Assembly (NCBI GenBank): GCA_963742035.1
Contig: CAVUKH010000001.1
Coordinates: 744,001-808,000 of the forward strand
Source of the DNA: Bog-473 sp963742035
Lineage (GTDB): Bacteria; Actinomycetota; Acidimicrobiia; Acidimicrobiales; RAAP-2
Direction: 5' to 3'
DNA length: 64,000 nucleotides
The translations under genes were made by a program, and so were the position numbers. Under the pieces are notes generated by a model that worked only from the letters and a program-made list of their open reading frames with translations, was not told the origin of the DNA and did not search any database. Positions 26,259 through 35,161 of the stretch are shown one piece after another (position 1 is the first letter of the stretch; every line of letters begins with the position of its first letter).

Positions 26259-28268
26259 TCACAGGATCGGGGGACGTGGATCGCCGTCGCCGTCCACTCC
26301 GGTGCCGAGCTCATCGTGGCCCACCGAGCCCCCCGGTGCGACCACCGACATTGCCATTCCGAGGTCGGCGACCGGCGCCGCATCCGGCTCGCCGTAGTGG
26401 TACGGGTCGTTCGTGATGACAGGAATGTGCTCGAAATTGAACCACGGCACTGGAGTGGGTGTCTGCCATTCCAGTCCGAGGGAGTCCCAGGGGTTGGGCG
26501 GTGCCTCGTGGGGTGTCAGATAGAAGGACCAGACGAAGTTGACGATGAAGAAGAGGAAGGACGCGCCGAGGAAGTAGGCGCTGATGCTCGAGATGTCGTT
26601 CAGGGTCTGGAGATTGCTGGCGTACTCGAACACGCGGCGAGGCTGGCCGAGCAGACCGACCAAGAACAGGGGGAAGAAGGTGCAGTTGAAGAAGATGAAG
26701 AAGGTCCAGAAGTGCCACTTGCTCAGCTTGCGGTTCATGGTCTTGCCCGTGATCTTGGGGAACCAGTAATAGAAACCGGCGAACAAGGCGAAGATCAGGC
26801 CGCCCATGATTGTGTAGTGGAAGTGCGCCAGCACGAAGAAGCTGCCGTGGACCGTGACGTTGACCGGGACATCGGAGAGGAAGACGCCGGTTACGCCACC
26901 GATCAGGAAGTTGAAGAGCATCCCGAGACAGAAGAGCATCGGCGTGTCGAAGCGTATCTTCGCTTTCCACAGGGTCCCGAGGGTCACGAGGAACAGGAAC
27001 CCGGTCGGGATGGAGATCAGTTCCGTGGTGAGCATGAACAACGGCCGCATATCGGGATTGATACCGCTCTGGAACAGGTGGTGCTGCCAGACGAAGAAGG
27101 AGAGGAGTGCCACGCCGAGCATGCCGGCCGCCGCCACCTTGTAGGCGAACAAGGGCTTGCGTGTGAACACCGGGATGATCTCCATGACGATCCCGAAGCC
27201 GGGGAGCGCCATGATGTACACCTCGGGATGGCCGAAGAACCAGAAGAGGTTCTGCCATAGGAAGTTGCTGCCGCCGTGTTCGTTCACGAAGAAGGCGGTC
27301 TCGGCCGTGCGGTCCAGTATCCCGAACAGACCGGCCACGACGAGGGTCGGCGTCGCCAGAGTGAGCAGGGCGCAGGTGGCCAGGATGCTCCAGGCGAAGA
27401 TGGGTAGCCGGCTCCACGTCATGCCGGGCGCCCGGTAGTTGATGATGGTGCAGGCCAGGTTGAAGCCGGCCAGGATCATGCCGATGCCGATGACCGCGAA
27501 CCCGACCAAATATGAATCCATCCCGCCGGCGGCCTGCGTCTGCAGGGGGGCGTACCCGGTCCAGCCAGTGGGGAAGCCGCCGAAGAACAGTGCGCTCAGG
27601 ATGACGAGATATCCCGCCATGAAGATCCAGAACGAGAATGCCTCGACGCGGGGGTAGGCCATACGGCGCGACCCGATCATCAGGGGGATCAGCCAGTTCC
27701 CGAGCGGCCCCACAACCGCCGAGGAGGCCATCATCATCATGATCGTGCCGTGCTCGCCGACGATGGCGATGTAGGTCCCCGGGCCGAAGACGTGGTTCGT
27801 CGGGCTCAGCAGCTCCGTCCGGATGAGCATGGCGAGCAGTCCACCGGTAAAGAGGAACAGGAGAACTCCGACGGCATACTGCATCCCGACCACTTTGTGG
27901 TCGTCGGTCATGCGGAAGTAGCGCACCCAACTCTGTTGGGGGGGAGCGGGCGAGAGCTCGTAACCGAGCATTTTGGCCAAGGGGTAATTCAGTGCACCGA
28001 TGCCGGTCATCCAACCGAGGACGCCCAGCGAGAGGCCGAGCACGATGGCGACGTCGTTCTGCGCCGTCTGCACCTGGTCGTAGCCACTGGCGATGACGTT
28101 GCCCAGCCAGTGCCCAATCAGGTACCCGATGACGGCTCCCGCCATGGCCCACAGCACGTTGGGGCGCAGCCAGTCCGAGCGCCGCCCGGACCCAGGCAGG
28201 CGCTCCGGCGTGCCGAGTTCCTCCTCCCCGGGGTACTCAAACTCGCCTACCGTCGTGTCAATGGCCAT
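26259..28268 (-). CDS. ctaD: divergent cytochrome oxidase subunit I lacking canonical D- and K-channel residues
   Basis: This is a 669-residue heme-copper oxidase catalytic subunit. Metal ligands are intact: His173 (heme a), His347, His396 and His397 (CuB), His482 (heme a3) and His484 (heme a). Tyr351 in GHPEVY is the cross-linking Tyr and Glu349 is the E278 equivalent of Paracoccus. Departures: GAPDMAFPR reads GSRRMAYPR, so the D124 position is Arg202; the N131 region reads VEA; PTGIKVF reads PTGFLFL, so the K354 position is Leu425. The ~120 residues before the canonical first helix carry two extra helices. Subunits II and III flank it. It should reduce O2 (or possibly NO) using cytochrome c electrons, but its proton paths must differ from the textbook ones. 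Confidence 0.9.
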   Translation of the reverse strand: MAIDTTVGEFEYPGEEELGTPERLPGSGRRSDWLRPNVLWAMAGAVIGYLIGHWLGNVIASGYDQVQTAQNDVAIVLGLSLGVLGWMTGIGALNYPLAKMLGYELSPAPPQQSWVRYFRMTDDHKVVGMQYAVGVLLFLFTGGLLAMLIRTELLSPTNHVFGPGTYIAIVGEHGTIMMMMASSAVVGPLGNWLIPLMIGSRRMAYPRVEAFSFWIFMAGYLVILSALFFGGFPTGWTGYAPLQTQAAGGMDSYLVGFAVIGIGMILAGFNLACTIINYRAPGMTWSRLPIFAWSILATCALLTLATPTLVVAGLFGILDRTAETAFFVNEHGGSNFLWQNLFWFFGHPEVYIMALPGFGIVMEIIPVFTRKPLFAYKVAAAGMLGVALLSFFVWQHHLFQSGINPDMRPLFMLTTELISIPTGFLFLVTLGTLWKAKIRFDTPMLFCLGMLFNFLIGGVTGVFLSDVPVNVTVHGSFFVLAHFHYTIMGGLIFALFAGFYYWFPKITGKTMNRKLSKWHFWTFFIFFNCTFFPLFLVGLLGQPRRVFEYASNLQTLNDISSISAYFLGASFLFFIVNFVWSFYLTPHEAPPNPWDSLGLEWQTPTPVPWFNFEHIPVITNDPYHYGEPDAAPVADLGMAMSVVAPGGSVGHDELGTGVDGDGDPRPPIL

Positions 28269-28327
28269 GGCTGGTATCCCTCGTGGTGAGAGCCGAACGG
28301 ATAAGGAGCGAGCGTTGGAGCCTCATG

Positions 28328-29302
28328 TCAGTTGCTCTTCGACTGCGGCGCGCCGTAGGTCTCCACCTTGGAGTAGGGGTCCACGTTGTCGGGGTAGTAG
28401 CCGCCGTCCGCCCCGTTCGCGTCGGGCGTGTAGGTGAGGGCGTAGGGCGGGAGCAGCTTGGTGTTCTTGCGCAACTGGAATGCAGTCACCCTCGCCCACG
28501 ACTCGAACTGCTGCGGGGTCACCACGACACCGCCGTTGTACATGGCACCGTGCCAGATGCCGCACAGCTCGGCGCAGCGGACGGTGAAGGAGCCGAGCTG
28601 TCGCGGTGTCGTGTAGGCCACGTTGTTATAGTCGGGGTTGGCGTCGGCCTTCACCCCGAGCTGATAGGCCCAGAAGCTGTGAATTACGTCCAGTGAGGTC
28701 ACGTTGAACTGAATTGTGGTGTCGTCGGGGACGACGAGCTGGTCGGTCTCGAAGCCGCCGAAGGTCGGGTACCGGTAGGTGAACTTCCATTGCTGGCCGA
28801 TGACCTGAATGGGCAGGATGGTCTTCGACGTCGGGGTCCAGATCGGGCTCGACCCCTCGCCGCCACCCGCGCCGCCGGGCTGAACGAGCTCGTAGGTGCC
28901 GAATCCGGCCAGGAACAGCACGATGACGGTCGTGACGAGGATCCAGCCCACCTGGATCCCGAGGTGGCCCCGCGCCGCCGGGCCGCCGACCGGCTCGGGT
29001 CCCCCGCGCGAGGCGCGCCACATGACGAAGGCATAGATCATGTAGATCCAGACGGCGAGGAGGACGGGCAAGGCAATGACGAACAGCACGTTGAAGTCGA
29101 ACTGTGCCCCCGAAGCCGTGTCGGTCATGGTGCCGGGGGGGATGTGGGGCCCGGCGAGGAAGTAGTAGAGCGGGTCCAAGATGGCGGACAGGACCACCCA
29201 GACCGCGATGAGCCGCCACCAATGGCGTGTCTGGTCGTCTGGCCCTTCCGTTCTGTCGCCCGCGGGCGCCTCCCCTGGCCCTGGTGGCGGCGCGTCGCTC
29301 AC
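28328..29302 (-). CDS. ctaC: cytochrome c oxidase subunit II with intact CuA site
   Basis: The 324-residue protein has three hydrophobic helices (~33-50, 71-93, 116-136) and a cupredoxin domain. CuA ligands are all present: His208 (VIHSFW), Cys243, Glu245, Cys247, His251 and Met254 in CAELCGIWHGAM. QQWKFTYRYP holds the Trp used for electron entry. The canonical CuA site means electrons come from cytochrome c or a cupredoxin. The GTG start overlaps the stop of the upstream cupredoxin gene (GTGA); the frame is open further upstream but that part is a shadow of the cupredoxin gene. The C-terminal ~45 residues are an extra hydrophilic tail. Confidence 0.9.
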   Translation of the reverse strand: MSDAPPPGPGEAPAGDRTEGPDDQTRHWWRLIAVWVVLSAILDPLYYFLAGPHIPPGTMTDTASGAQFDFNVLFVIALPVLLAVWIYMIYAFVMWRASRGGPEPVGGPAARGHLGIQVGWILVTTVIVLFLAGFGTYELVQPGGAGGGEGSSPIWTPTSKTILPIQVIGQQWKFTYRYPTFGGFETDQLVVPDDTTIQFNVTSLDVIHSFWAYQLGVKADANPDYNNVAYTTPRQLGSFTVRCAELCGIWHGAMYNGGVVVTPQQFESWARVTAFQLRKNTKLLPPYALTYTPDANGADGGYYPDNVDPYSKVETYGAPQSKSN

Positions 29303-29967
29303 GCGACCACCTTCATGAAGCCGCCCATGTAGCCGAGGGTCGACATGGGCCCTCCGTTGCCGTAGAGGTAGCCGCCGCCACAGGGCACAAAGCACTGCCA
29401 GCGGTAGTTCCCCGGCCCTGGGCTGACGAAGGAGAACTTGATCACTTTGTGCGGCGACGCGGTGGTGCACGGCGCCGCCGCACAGAGGTTGGCGTTTCCG
29501 TTGTTGCCGTACAAGGGCACGTTGATGCCCACCGAGGGCATGGAGAAGGTGTGGGCCACGCCGTTGCCGGCGTTGGAGTTGATGACCCGGAACAGCTTGC
29601 CGTTGAGGAGGGCGGCGTTGGCAGCGGTACCGGTCACCCGTCCGAGTTGCTGGTTGCGCAGCGGGCTGCCCGAGTCGTACTGGACGATCGTGACGTTGAT
29701 GCGGACGTGCTCGGGAACCTCGAAGTTCGTGGTGTGGACCCACTGCCCATCGGGCGACTCGACCAGGTAGGAGACCCAGCTCGCGTGGCTGCCCGACCCA
29801 TACGTGCCCACGGTCTGCAAGGTGACGTTCACCGACTGGCCGGGTGAGCCGGAAGTGAAGTCGACCGTGGGCGGTGTGCCCAGGAGGTTGACGATGAGCA
29901 CGACGGCCGCCGTGGCCCCGACGAGGAAGAGGATGACCGTGACGGTCACCTTCCACCCGAGACTCAT
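29299..29967 (-). CDS. membrane-anchored cupredoxin-like protein with degenerate CuA motif
   Basis: The 222-residue protein has one N-terminal helix (~8-30) and a beta-rich domain. His139 (VAHTFSMP) and the pair Cys192/Cys196 in CFVPC match the first three CuA ligands, but the positions of the later His and Met are Tyr200 and Gly. Met208, 214 and 218 follow in GGPMSTLGYMGGFM. It looks like a second subunit II-type domain unable to form normal CuA. It could carry a mononuclear or unusual copper and pass electrons to the neighbouring true subunit II. The start at MSLGWKVT has a purine-rich site upstream and a good promoter further up. Confidence 0.75.
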   Translation of the reverse strand: MSLGWKVTVTVILFLVGATAAVVLIVNLLGTPPTVDFTSGSPGQSVNVTLQTVGTYGSGSHASWVSYLVESPDGQWVHTTNFEVPEHVRINVTIVQYDSGSPLRNQQLGRVTGTAANAALLNGKLFRVINSNAGNGVAHTFSMPSVGINVPLYGNNGNANLCAAAPCTTASPHKVIKFSFVSPGPGNYRWQCFVPCGGGYLYGNGGPMSTLGYMGGFMKVVA

Positions 29968-30056
29968 GCCTACCCCCCAACTTCCGGTGCGCGAACCACT
30001 GGAGCCTTGGAAGAGCCTTGGCTCAACCTTGGCGCAATCTGTGCCCCGACAACCGG

Positions 30057-30085
30057 AGGTTACGTTTTGGTTTGACACCCGTCAA
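30057..30085 (-). promoter_or_regulatory. candidate sigma-70-type promoter of the oxidase operon
   Basis: On the minus strand, TTGACG (30085-30080) and TAACCT (30062-30057) are separated by exactly 17 bases. This leaves a leader of about 80 bases before the cupredoxin start. The -35 lies in a small TTGAC/GTCAA inverted repeat that could be an operator. It would drive cupredoxin, subunits II, I and III, the 36-residue peptide and CtaG-like copy 2. Confidence 0.5.
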
Positions 30086-30150
30086 CTGTTTCCGAAGAAG
30101 GCACCCAGTCGGAGGCGCAACAGGGATACCCACGTGACCGGGGCCGACGC

Positions 30151-31089
30151 TCAGCCGGGGCGCGCTTGCTCGGCGCCCGCACCGGTTGGGGCGCTCGACG
30201 CCCGGAAGGCCTCGAGCGAGGGCCCGGGGTCGCGGTGGAAGAGGCGGTCGACGCCGAGCGAGAAGCCACCTTCGCTGTCGATGGCGCGGCGGAGCGTCAC
30301 CGCCAGCGCCGGGACGGCCCAGAAGTCCCCGCAGATCCAGAGGATGGCGGCACCGATCTGCTGGTCGGCGACGGGTGAGAGCGTGACGCCGGGCACGTGG
30401 GCGTAGACCGGATACCAGTTCGTGCTGGTGAACAACGACATCGACATGGCCAGGACGAACATGACGACGTTGGTGGAGATGATCGCCCCCACCTGCCACA
30501 GCGGGCTCGCCTTCATGCGGAACGGGTGCGAGGGGATGATCTGGAGCCAGAACAGGACGCCGGTGACGAAGAAGCTGGCGTGCATGAGCCAGATGTGGAC
30601 GAGTTGGTTCTCCTCCGCCGTGTCGAACAAGGCCGGCACGTGCCAGAGCACCATCACGAGGTTGAACGAGACCAGTGCGGTCCAGGGGTTCACCACGAAG
30701 CGTCCGACCAAGCGCAGTGGTTGCGAGAGCCGGCCCAGCAGCACCGCCCGCATCAGGCGCCGGCGCGCCCGAACAGGCAGGCCGTGGAGGAGCGGCAGCC
30801 ACGGCGCTCCGGCCACAATGAGGATCGGGGCGAAGAAGGCGATGAGGATGTGCTCGATCATGTGAACGAAGAAGTAGTCGTCCGCCCAGTAATCGATGGG
30901 TGACATGACCGCGACGAGGAGCAGGGCCAAGCCGCCGTAGAAGAATAAGGAGCGCAGTCGCCGCGCCCGGGCCCGATCCGGGCGGGATCGCCGGCGGAGA
31001 TTGGCCAGGCCGGCCTCGTGGATGACGACGATGACCGCCACGACGATCACGAATGGGTCGAAGCTCCAGTTGTCGACCAGGTAGTTCAC
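30151..31089 (-). CDS. CtaG-like (caa3_CtaG family) membrane protein, copy 1
   Basis: The 312-residue protein has about seven to eight helices. Characteristic stretches are SPIDYWADDYFFVHMIEHIL, FFAPILIVAGAPWLPLLHGL and MVLWHVPALFD; the conserved His and Asp residues could bind copper. This family is linked to assembly of caa3-type oxidases. GTG start. It lies upstream of the cupredoxin gene, separated by 183 bases that hold the candidate promoter, so it may be a separate or leading transcription unit. Confidence 0.85.
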   Translation of the reverse strand: MNYLVDNWSFDPFVIVVAVIVVIHEAGLANLRRRSRPDRARARRLRSLFFYGGLALLLVAVMSPIDYWADDYFFVHMIEHILIAFFAPILIVAGAPWLPLLHGLPVRARRRLMRAVLLGRLSQPLRLVGRFVVNPWTALVSFNLVMVLWHVPALFDTAEENQLVHIWLMHASFFVTGVLFWLQIIPSHPFRMKASPLWQVGAIISTNVVMFVLAMSMSLFTSTNWYPVYAHVPGVTLSPVADQQIGAAILWICGDFWAVPALAVTLRRAIDSEGGFSLGVDRLFHRDPGPSLEAFRASSAPTGAGAEQARPG

Positions 31090-31143
31090 GCCGCTCGCCC
31101 GTCGTTCGCAGGGATGCTGGTCGTCACGGTACCCCGGCGGTGA

Positions 31144-32325
31144 TCAGCTCGACGAGCCGTAGGCCAGCGGAATGCGGGTCGACTGCGTCCTGCTCCACGC
31201 CTGACCCGACGGTGTCAAAGCGAAGACTCCGAGCGACTCGCCGCCCACAGTGAAGGCATCGACGTCGGGTCTGCCCGAGGGGAGCGCTCCTGCGGGCAAT
31301 GCCAGCGCCGCTGTTCTGGCCGGCAGGCGGGGCAGCTGGCTCCACGTTCCCGCCGGCGTGACATCGACGGCCTCTCGTGAGCCGCCAGCCCTGTTCAGAA
31401 GAACCGCCACACTGCCGGCCGCATTTACCGCGGTCGACCCGATCGATGTGCCAGAGCCGATGGCCAGCGGCCGGGCCGCTGACCACGGTGCGCTGCCGCT
31501 GCGCCACAGCGCGAGGAGGGCGCGCCGAGCCCCGCGGCTGGCCAGGGCGAGGACGGTCGTCGCGGCTGCCGTCGACTGCACCCGCAGCACGGTGGTGGCC
31601 GCTCCCCGGAATACGCCGCCCAGCGTGAGGCCGGCGCTCCGCCAGGTTTGTGCGGTCCGCGTGAACAAACCGACCTGCCCGCCTCGCCGGCAGCCCGTGG
31701 CGATCAGTGGCGCCCCGCTGGGTAGGAGCGTGGCGCCGTCGAGCCCGTCCACACTGCAGCCCGGCGATACCCGGCTCAGTGTGGTCGCCGTGACCAGAGG
31801 AGACCAGGCGGTGAGGCCGACCGGGGCGCTCAGCGCACGACCCCCACCCAGCACGGCGATGACGCCCCCGGGGGCGGCTGCGTCGTAGGCGAGCGCGTCG
31901 GGCAACCGAGCCAGCGCCCCGGGAAGGAAGGCCGGGACCCAGGAGGTTCCGCTGTTCGCGCTCTGGGCGAGGGGAGAGAACCGCAGCAGGTCGCTGGGCA
32001 CGACACCGACCACGGCGGCACCTGAGGAAACCGACGCGATGAGGCCGCCGTTGTCCGCCACCCCCGGCGGCGTCACCAGCGACCAGGTTGAGCTACCCGG
32101 AGCGGCGTGGAACAGCTCCCAGAATGTGTTGCTGGGATCGGACAGGTCCCCCATGGGGAACGTGACCCACGAATCGCTCGACGTCGAAACGGCACTGACC
32201 ATGGGCGTGGGTGCTGCGGCCCAGGAGGGGGTGGCGGCGAGACCGCATCCGAGCAGAGCGCTCAGGATCGCCGGTGCCACGAGGCACCGCGGTCGGACCC
32301 GAAGCGGGCGAACTCGGGACCTCAC
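31144..32325 (-). CDS. secreted protein of unknown function, possible beta-propeller
   Basis: The 393-residue protein has an N-terminal signal peptide (LVAPAILSALLGCGLAATPSWA). The mature part is Ser/Thr/Ala/Gly-rich with recurring short strands (SWVTFPMG, STWSLVTPPG, TSWVPAFLPG, WSQLPRLPA), suggesting a sialidase-like beta-propeller. No catalytic motif is recognised. The GTG start overlaps the stop of the Sco-fusion gene (GTGA), so the two are coupled. Confidence 0.65.
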   Translation of the reverse strand: MRSRVRPLRVRPRCLVAPAILSALLGCGLAATPSWAAAPTPMVSAVSTSSDSWVTFPMGDLSDPSNTFWELFHAAPGSSTWSLVTPPGVADNGGLIASVSSGAAVVGVVPSDLLRFSPLAQSANSGTSWVPAFLPGALARLPDALAYDAAAPGGVIAVLGGGRALSAPVGLTAWSPLVTATTLSRVSPGCSVDGLDGATLLPSGAPLIATGCRRGGQVGLFTRTAQTWRSAGLTLGGVFRGAATTVLRVQSTAAATTVLALASRGARRALLALWRSGSAPWSAARPLAIGSGTSIGSTAVNAAGSVAVLLNRAGGSREAVDVTPAGTWSQLPRLPARTAALALPAGALPSGRPDVDAFTVGGESLGVFALTPSGQAWSRTQSTRIPLAYGSSS

Positions 32326-34154
32326 GAATGGATGACTTGGTCGATCCGGCTCAGGAGGAGGGAGGAGAAGGACGATGCGAACGTTTGCGTCGGTCCCGGA
32401 TCGTCGATGAGTGCATCGCGCTCACGACCGTGGCCGTCGATGATGAAGGCGAGGTCGCTGTGCGCGATCATCGCTCCGGCGCCAACGGTGCTCACCAGGA
32501 CCCCGTAGGAATCCCAGACCCGCTGGAGCTGGGGGAGCGAGCCAGTCAGGTAGTACCAGTTGGAGAGGCGGTTCATGGACTCCTGACGATCGAACGCGTT
32601 GGTGAAGGACGTGGACCGGTAGATCGGGTTGGCGACGATCGCCACGAAGTCGACGTTGCGCGCGGTAGCGCCCAACTGCAGGTCCGTCTGGCGGAACTCC
32701 TGGGCGATCAATGGGCAGTCCGAGGTGCAGACCGGGTCGAGGAAGGTCAAGGCCACCGTATGGCCTCTGAGGCTGGCCAGACTGACGGTCTGGCCGTGCT
32801 GGTCGGTCAGGGTGAAATGCGGTGCCGGTAACTCCAGCGCATTCGGGCTGCCGTTCAGGGCCTCGGAAAGAATGGGATCGGCGTTGCTGTTGACCGCCGC
32901 CGCCGCCATCGGAGCGGCGCCGACGAGGACGACGGCCAAAGCGGCAACGGCGGCAGCCGTACGACCGGTGTAGGAAAGTGAAGCCCGCTCCCACCACGTT
33001 GCCGTAGCGGATGCAGCCTCTTCCGGAGCCGGACCGACGGCCGCAGCCTCCGGCACATCAGAGGCGACAGGCACTCGCACCAGGGCCACATACCCGGCGA
33101 CGAAGATCAGGGCCATCGGCAGCATGGAGTTGGGGTCGGTGCCCAAGCCACCGAGGAAACCCAGATCTTCCACGAGAACCCAGTCGGCCAGGCAGAGCGG
33201 CACCAGCGCGATCAGGCCGGCGAGGACGGGTCGGGGGCGTCCACTCAGCAACAACACACCGATGGTGGCCAGGGCGACGACCGCGAAGAGGTTGACCCCC
33301 CACCCATGGGCAGTGACGAAGTTCTCGAAGGACGAGACCCACGAGGAGAGAAAACCCGGTTGCGGCGTCTGGGCCATTGCACGGACCATGCCGGTCAACG
33401 TTCCGCCGCGGCCCTGCCAGAAGCCTCTCCCCGGCCACGCCTGCAGCACGGCCATCCCGATCAGGAACACGCCGCTCGTCGCGAGCACGATGCGGCCGAG
33501 GCGGGCGGTGGCATAGGCCCGTTCGGGGAGCGCGATCAGAACGCCCGCCGCACAGTAGAAGAGGACGGCGCCCGGCGCACCGAAGAGCCAGGTCACCCCC
33601 GTGGAGAAGATGCCGCCGAAGGCCTCCCCGAAGACCCACACCACGAGACCCCAACCCAATGAGGCCAAGCCGCCGAATCGCGACCACCGGCCGCGCGGTG
33701 CGACCAGGAGCCACAGCCCGATTCCGACCTGGATCCACACAGTGGCCGACGCCGCCTGGATCGGATGGTTCGACCAAATGGTGGCGCCGCTGTTCACGAG
33801 GTGCTGCACCCAGCCCGGGGAAGAGCTGGCGGAGGGCTGGAGAACGCCCGACGGGAGCCCGAGGGCCATGGAGGACTGGATCTGCAGCAGTCCGTCGAAG
33901 ATCCAGAGCGCGCCGAAGCCGATACGAAGGATCCGCCGGGCCATCGGCTCGGGCCAGGCGTTGGACCGCGATGGAAACGAAGCCTTCCCGTGGGCCTGCA
34001 GCCTCCGGTACTGGACCGTGCGGAACACGTTGAAGCCGACAGCGCACAGCGCAACGAGCACGAAGATGACGATGAGCTGATGAAAGAGCGCCGTGCGGAA
34101 GCTGGAGACGATCAGCGAGTTGCCCGTCTGGAGTGAGCGTCCCATGCCGGGCAT
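32322..34154 (-). CDS. polytopic membrane protein fused to a C-terminal Sco domain
   Basis: The 610-residue protein has an N-terminal half of about nine helices (roughly residues 25-360), including FGALWIFDGLLQIQSSMALGL, which is DoxX-like in feel. A linker, another helix (~398-418) and a Sco/thioredoxin-fold domain (~440-610) follow. Copper ligands are Cys476 and Cys480 in CTSDC, and His565 in MIAHSDLAFIID. A Sco domain built onto a large membrane protein is unusual. It may place copper insertion next to the oxidase, or couple it to quinone or metal transport. It overlaps the downstream secreted-protein gene by four bases. Confidence 0.8.
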   Translation of the reverse strand: MPGMGRSLQTGNSLIVSSFRTALFHQLIVIFVLVALCAVGFNVFRTVQYRRLQAHGKASFPSRSNAWPEPMARRILRIGFGALWIFDGLLQIQSSMALGLPSGVLQPSASSSPGWVQHLVNSGATIWSNHPIQAASATVWIQVGIGLWLLVAPRGRWSRFGGLASLGWGLVVWVFGEAFGGIFSTGVTWLFGAPGAVLFYCAAGVLIALPERAYATARLGRIVLATSGVFLIGMAVLQAWPGRGFWQGRGGTLTGMVRAMAQTPQPGFLSSWVSSFENFVTAHGWGVNLFAVVALATIGVLLLSGRPRPVLAGLIALVPLCLADWVLVEDLGFLGGLGTDPNSMLPMALIFVAGYVALVRVPVASDVPEAAAVGPAPEEAASATATWWERASLSYTGRTAAAVAALAVVLVGAAPMAAAAVNSNADPILSEALNGSPNALELPAPHFTLTDQHGQTVSLASLRGHTVALTFLDPVCTSDCPLIAQEFRQTDLQLGATARNVDFVAIVANPIYRSTSFTNAFDRQESMNRLSNWYYLTGSLPQLQRVWDSYGVLVSTVGAGAMIAHSDLAFIIDGHGRERDALIDDPGPTQTFASSFSSLLLSRIDQVIHS

Positions 34155-34322
34155 CGACTACTGACGTCCTTTGGGCGGTGGGAGGGCCGGTGATCCGTGC
34201 ACTGGAGGGGGAGACTACAGCGGCATCTTGGCGCATCGATTTCGCCCCCGCTTCCGGTTTCCGTGCGCCGCAGGGTCATCGGGTGGGTTTCTCGCCCGCT
34301 GGGAGCAGAGTCAACCCAGAGG

Positions 34323-34802
34323 TCAGCCCGGCAGTTCGTGCACGGAGGGATCAGCGAGGGGAATGACGTACGCGAAGAAGGCCATGAGCGCCCCGACCAA
34401 CATCAAACCCATGCCGCTGAGCCTCCAAGCGTGCGAGACGGACAGCGTCCCACCCCCTGCGCCGAGCACGAGCCCGACGAGGCCGATCTGCGTGCCGAGG
34501 CGCATGAACCTCGAACCATCGCGTGCCGCGAGGAGGAGAGCCAGCGCTCCGATCCCCAGCAGCCCCCCCAGTACGGCATGCGCGACATACACCCCCCTGC
34601 CCTGCGGGGGTAACCACTGATCAGACCGCTTGATCGGGAGGAGGACCAGGCACGCCACACCGAGTGCGAATTCAATGCCGATGCTGACCATCATGACGAT
34701 CCAAACCCAACGCGCGATCATCCGGTGCCCGGGCTCATCCGAACAACAGGAAAAGCGGCGGTCGTCATCCGGGCCCCGGCCGTTCGAGAACGCACCGCTC
34801 AT
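34323..34802 (-). CDS. four-helix membrane protein of unknown function
   Basis: The 159-residue protein has four hydrophobic helices (MIARWVWIVMMVSIGIEFAL, VAHAVLGGLLGIGALALLLA, GTQIGLVGLVLGAGGG, GMGLMLVGALMAFFAYVIPL). The N-terminus may really start at the Met of MIARWVW (34721), since the first 27 residues are polar with CC and look non-family. It lies upstream of the Sco-fusion gene in the same direction. The helix arrangement recalls small cytochrome-oxidase-associated membrane proteins, but no family is recognised. Confidence 0.6.
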   Translation of the reverse strand: MSGAFSNGRGPDDDRRFSCCSDEPGHRMIARWVWIVMMVSIGIEFALGVACLVLLPIKRSDQWLPPQGRGVYVAHAVLGGLLGIGALALLLAARDGSRFMRLGTQIGLVGLVLGAGGGTLSVSHAWRLSGMGLMLVGALMAFFAYVIPLADPSVHELPG

Positions 34803-34993
34803 GTGTCACCGCGTGCACAGAGCGGTTGTGCGACCTGATATGGCGTCCGCTCCGCCTCACCTCACATGAACTTCGACAGTTCCTGATTGACACGTGTTCC
34901 TAGGCCCATGCGCTCAGGCCGAATCTAGACCCGGATGGGACGTTCGACCCTTCCGCCGCCGTGGGCGGGACACGGGACCGGTGCGAAGGCCCT

Positions 34994-35161
34994 TTAAGAA
35001 GCGTGTATGTCCCTTGGCGGGCCTGAGAGCCTGCTCCGGTTGGCGGAGATCGCCTCAACCGTGCGACGACGGTGATCGGCGTGGGACATGAGAATGAGGG
35101 GCAGGACGGCCAGTGAGACAGCCAGGACCATCAGGGGAAGGCTGATCATGAAGAGTGTCAT
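34994..35161 (-). CDS. possible 55-residue single-helix membrane protein
   Basis: The frame encodes MTLFMISLPLMVLAVSLAVL and onward, a clear transmembrane helix, then a basic, hydrophilic tail (HADHRRRTVEAISANRSRL). The ribosome-binding site is weak. It lies in an otherwise empty stretch between the four-helix protein gene and tRNA-Phe, oriented like the oxidase genes. The hydrophobic profile is better than chance for a GC-rich shadow, but the gene is not certain. Confidence 0.4.
   Translation of the reverse strand: MTLFMISLPLMVLAVSLAVLPLILMSHADHRRRTVEAISANRSRLSGPPRDIHAS

Noticed and set aside
26311..28152. 613-codon second frame on the same strand as oxidase subunit I
   Set aside because: Out-of-frame shadow; the real subunit I frame holds all metal ligands.
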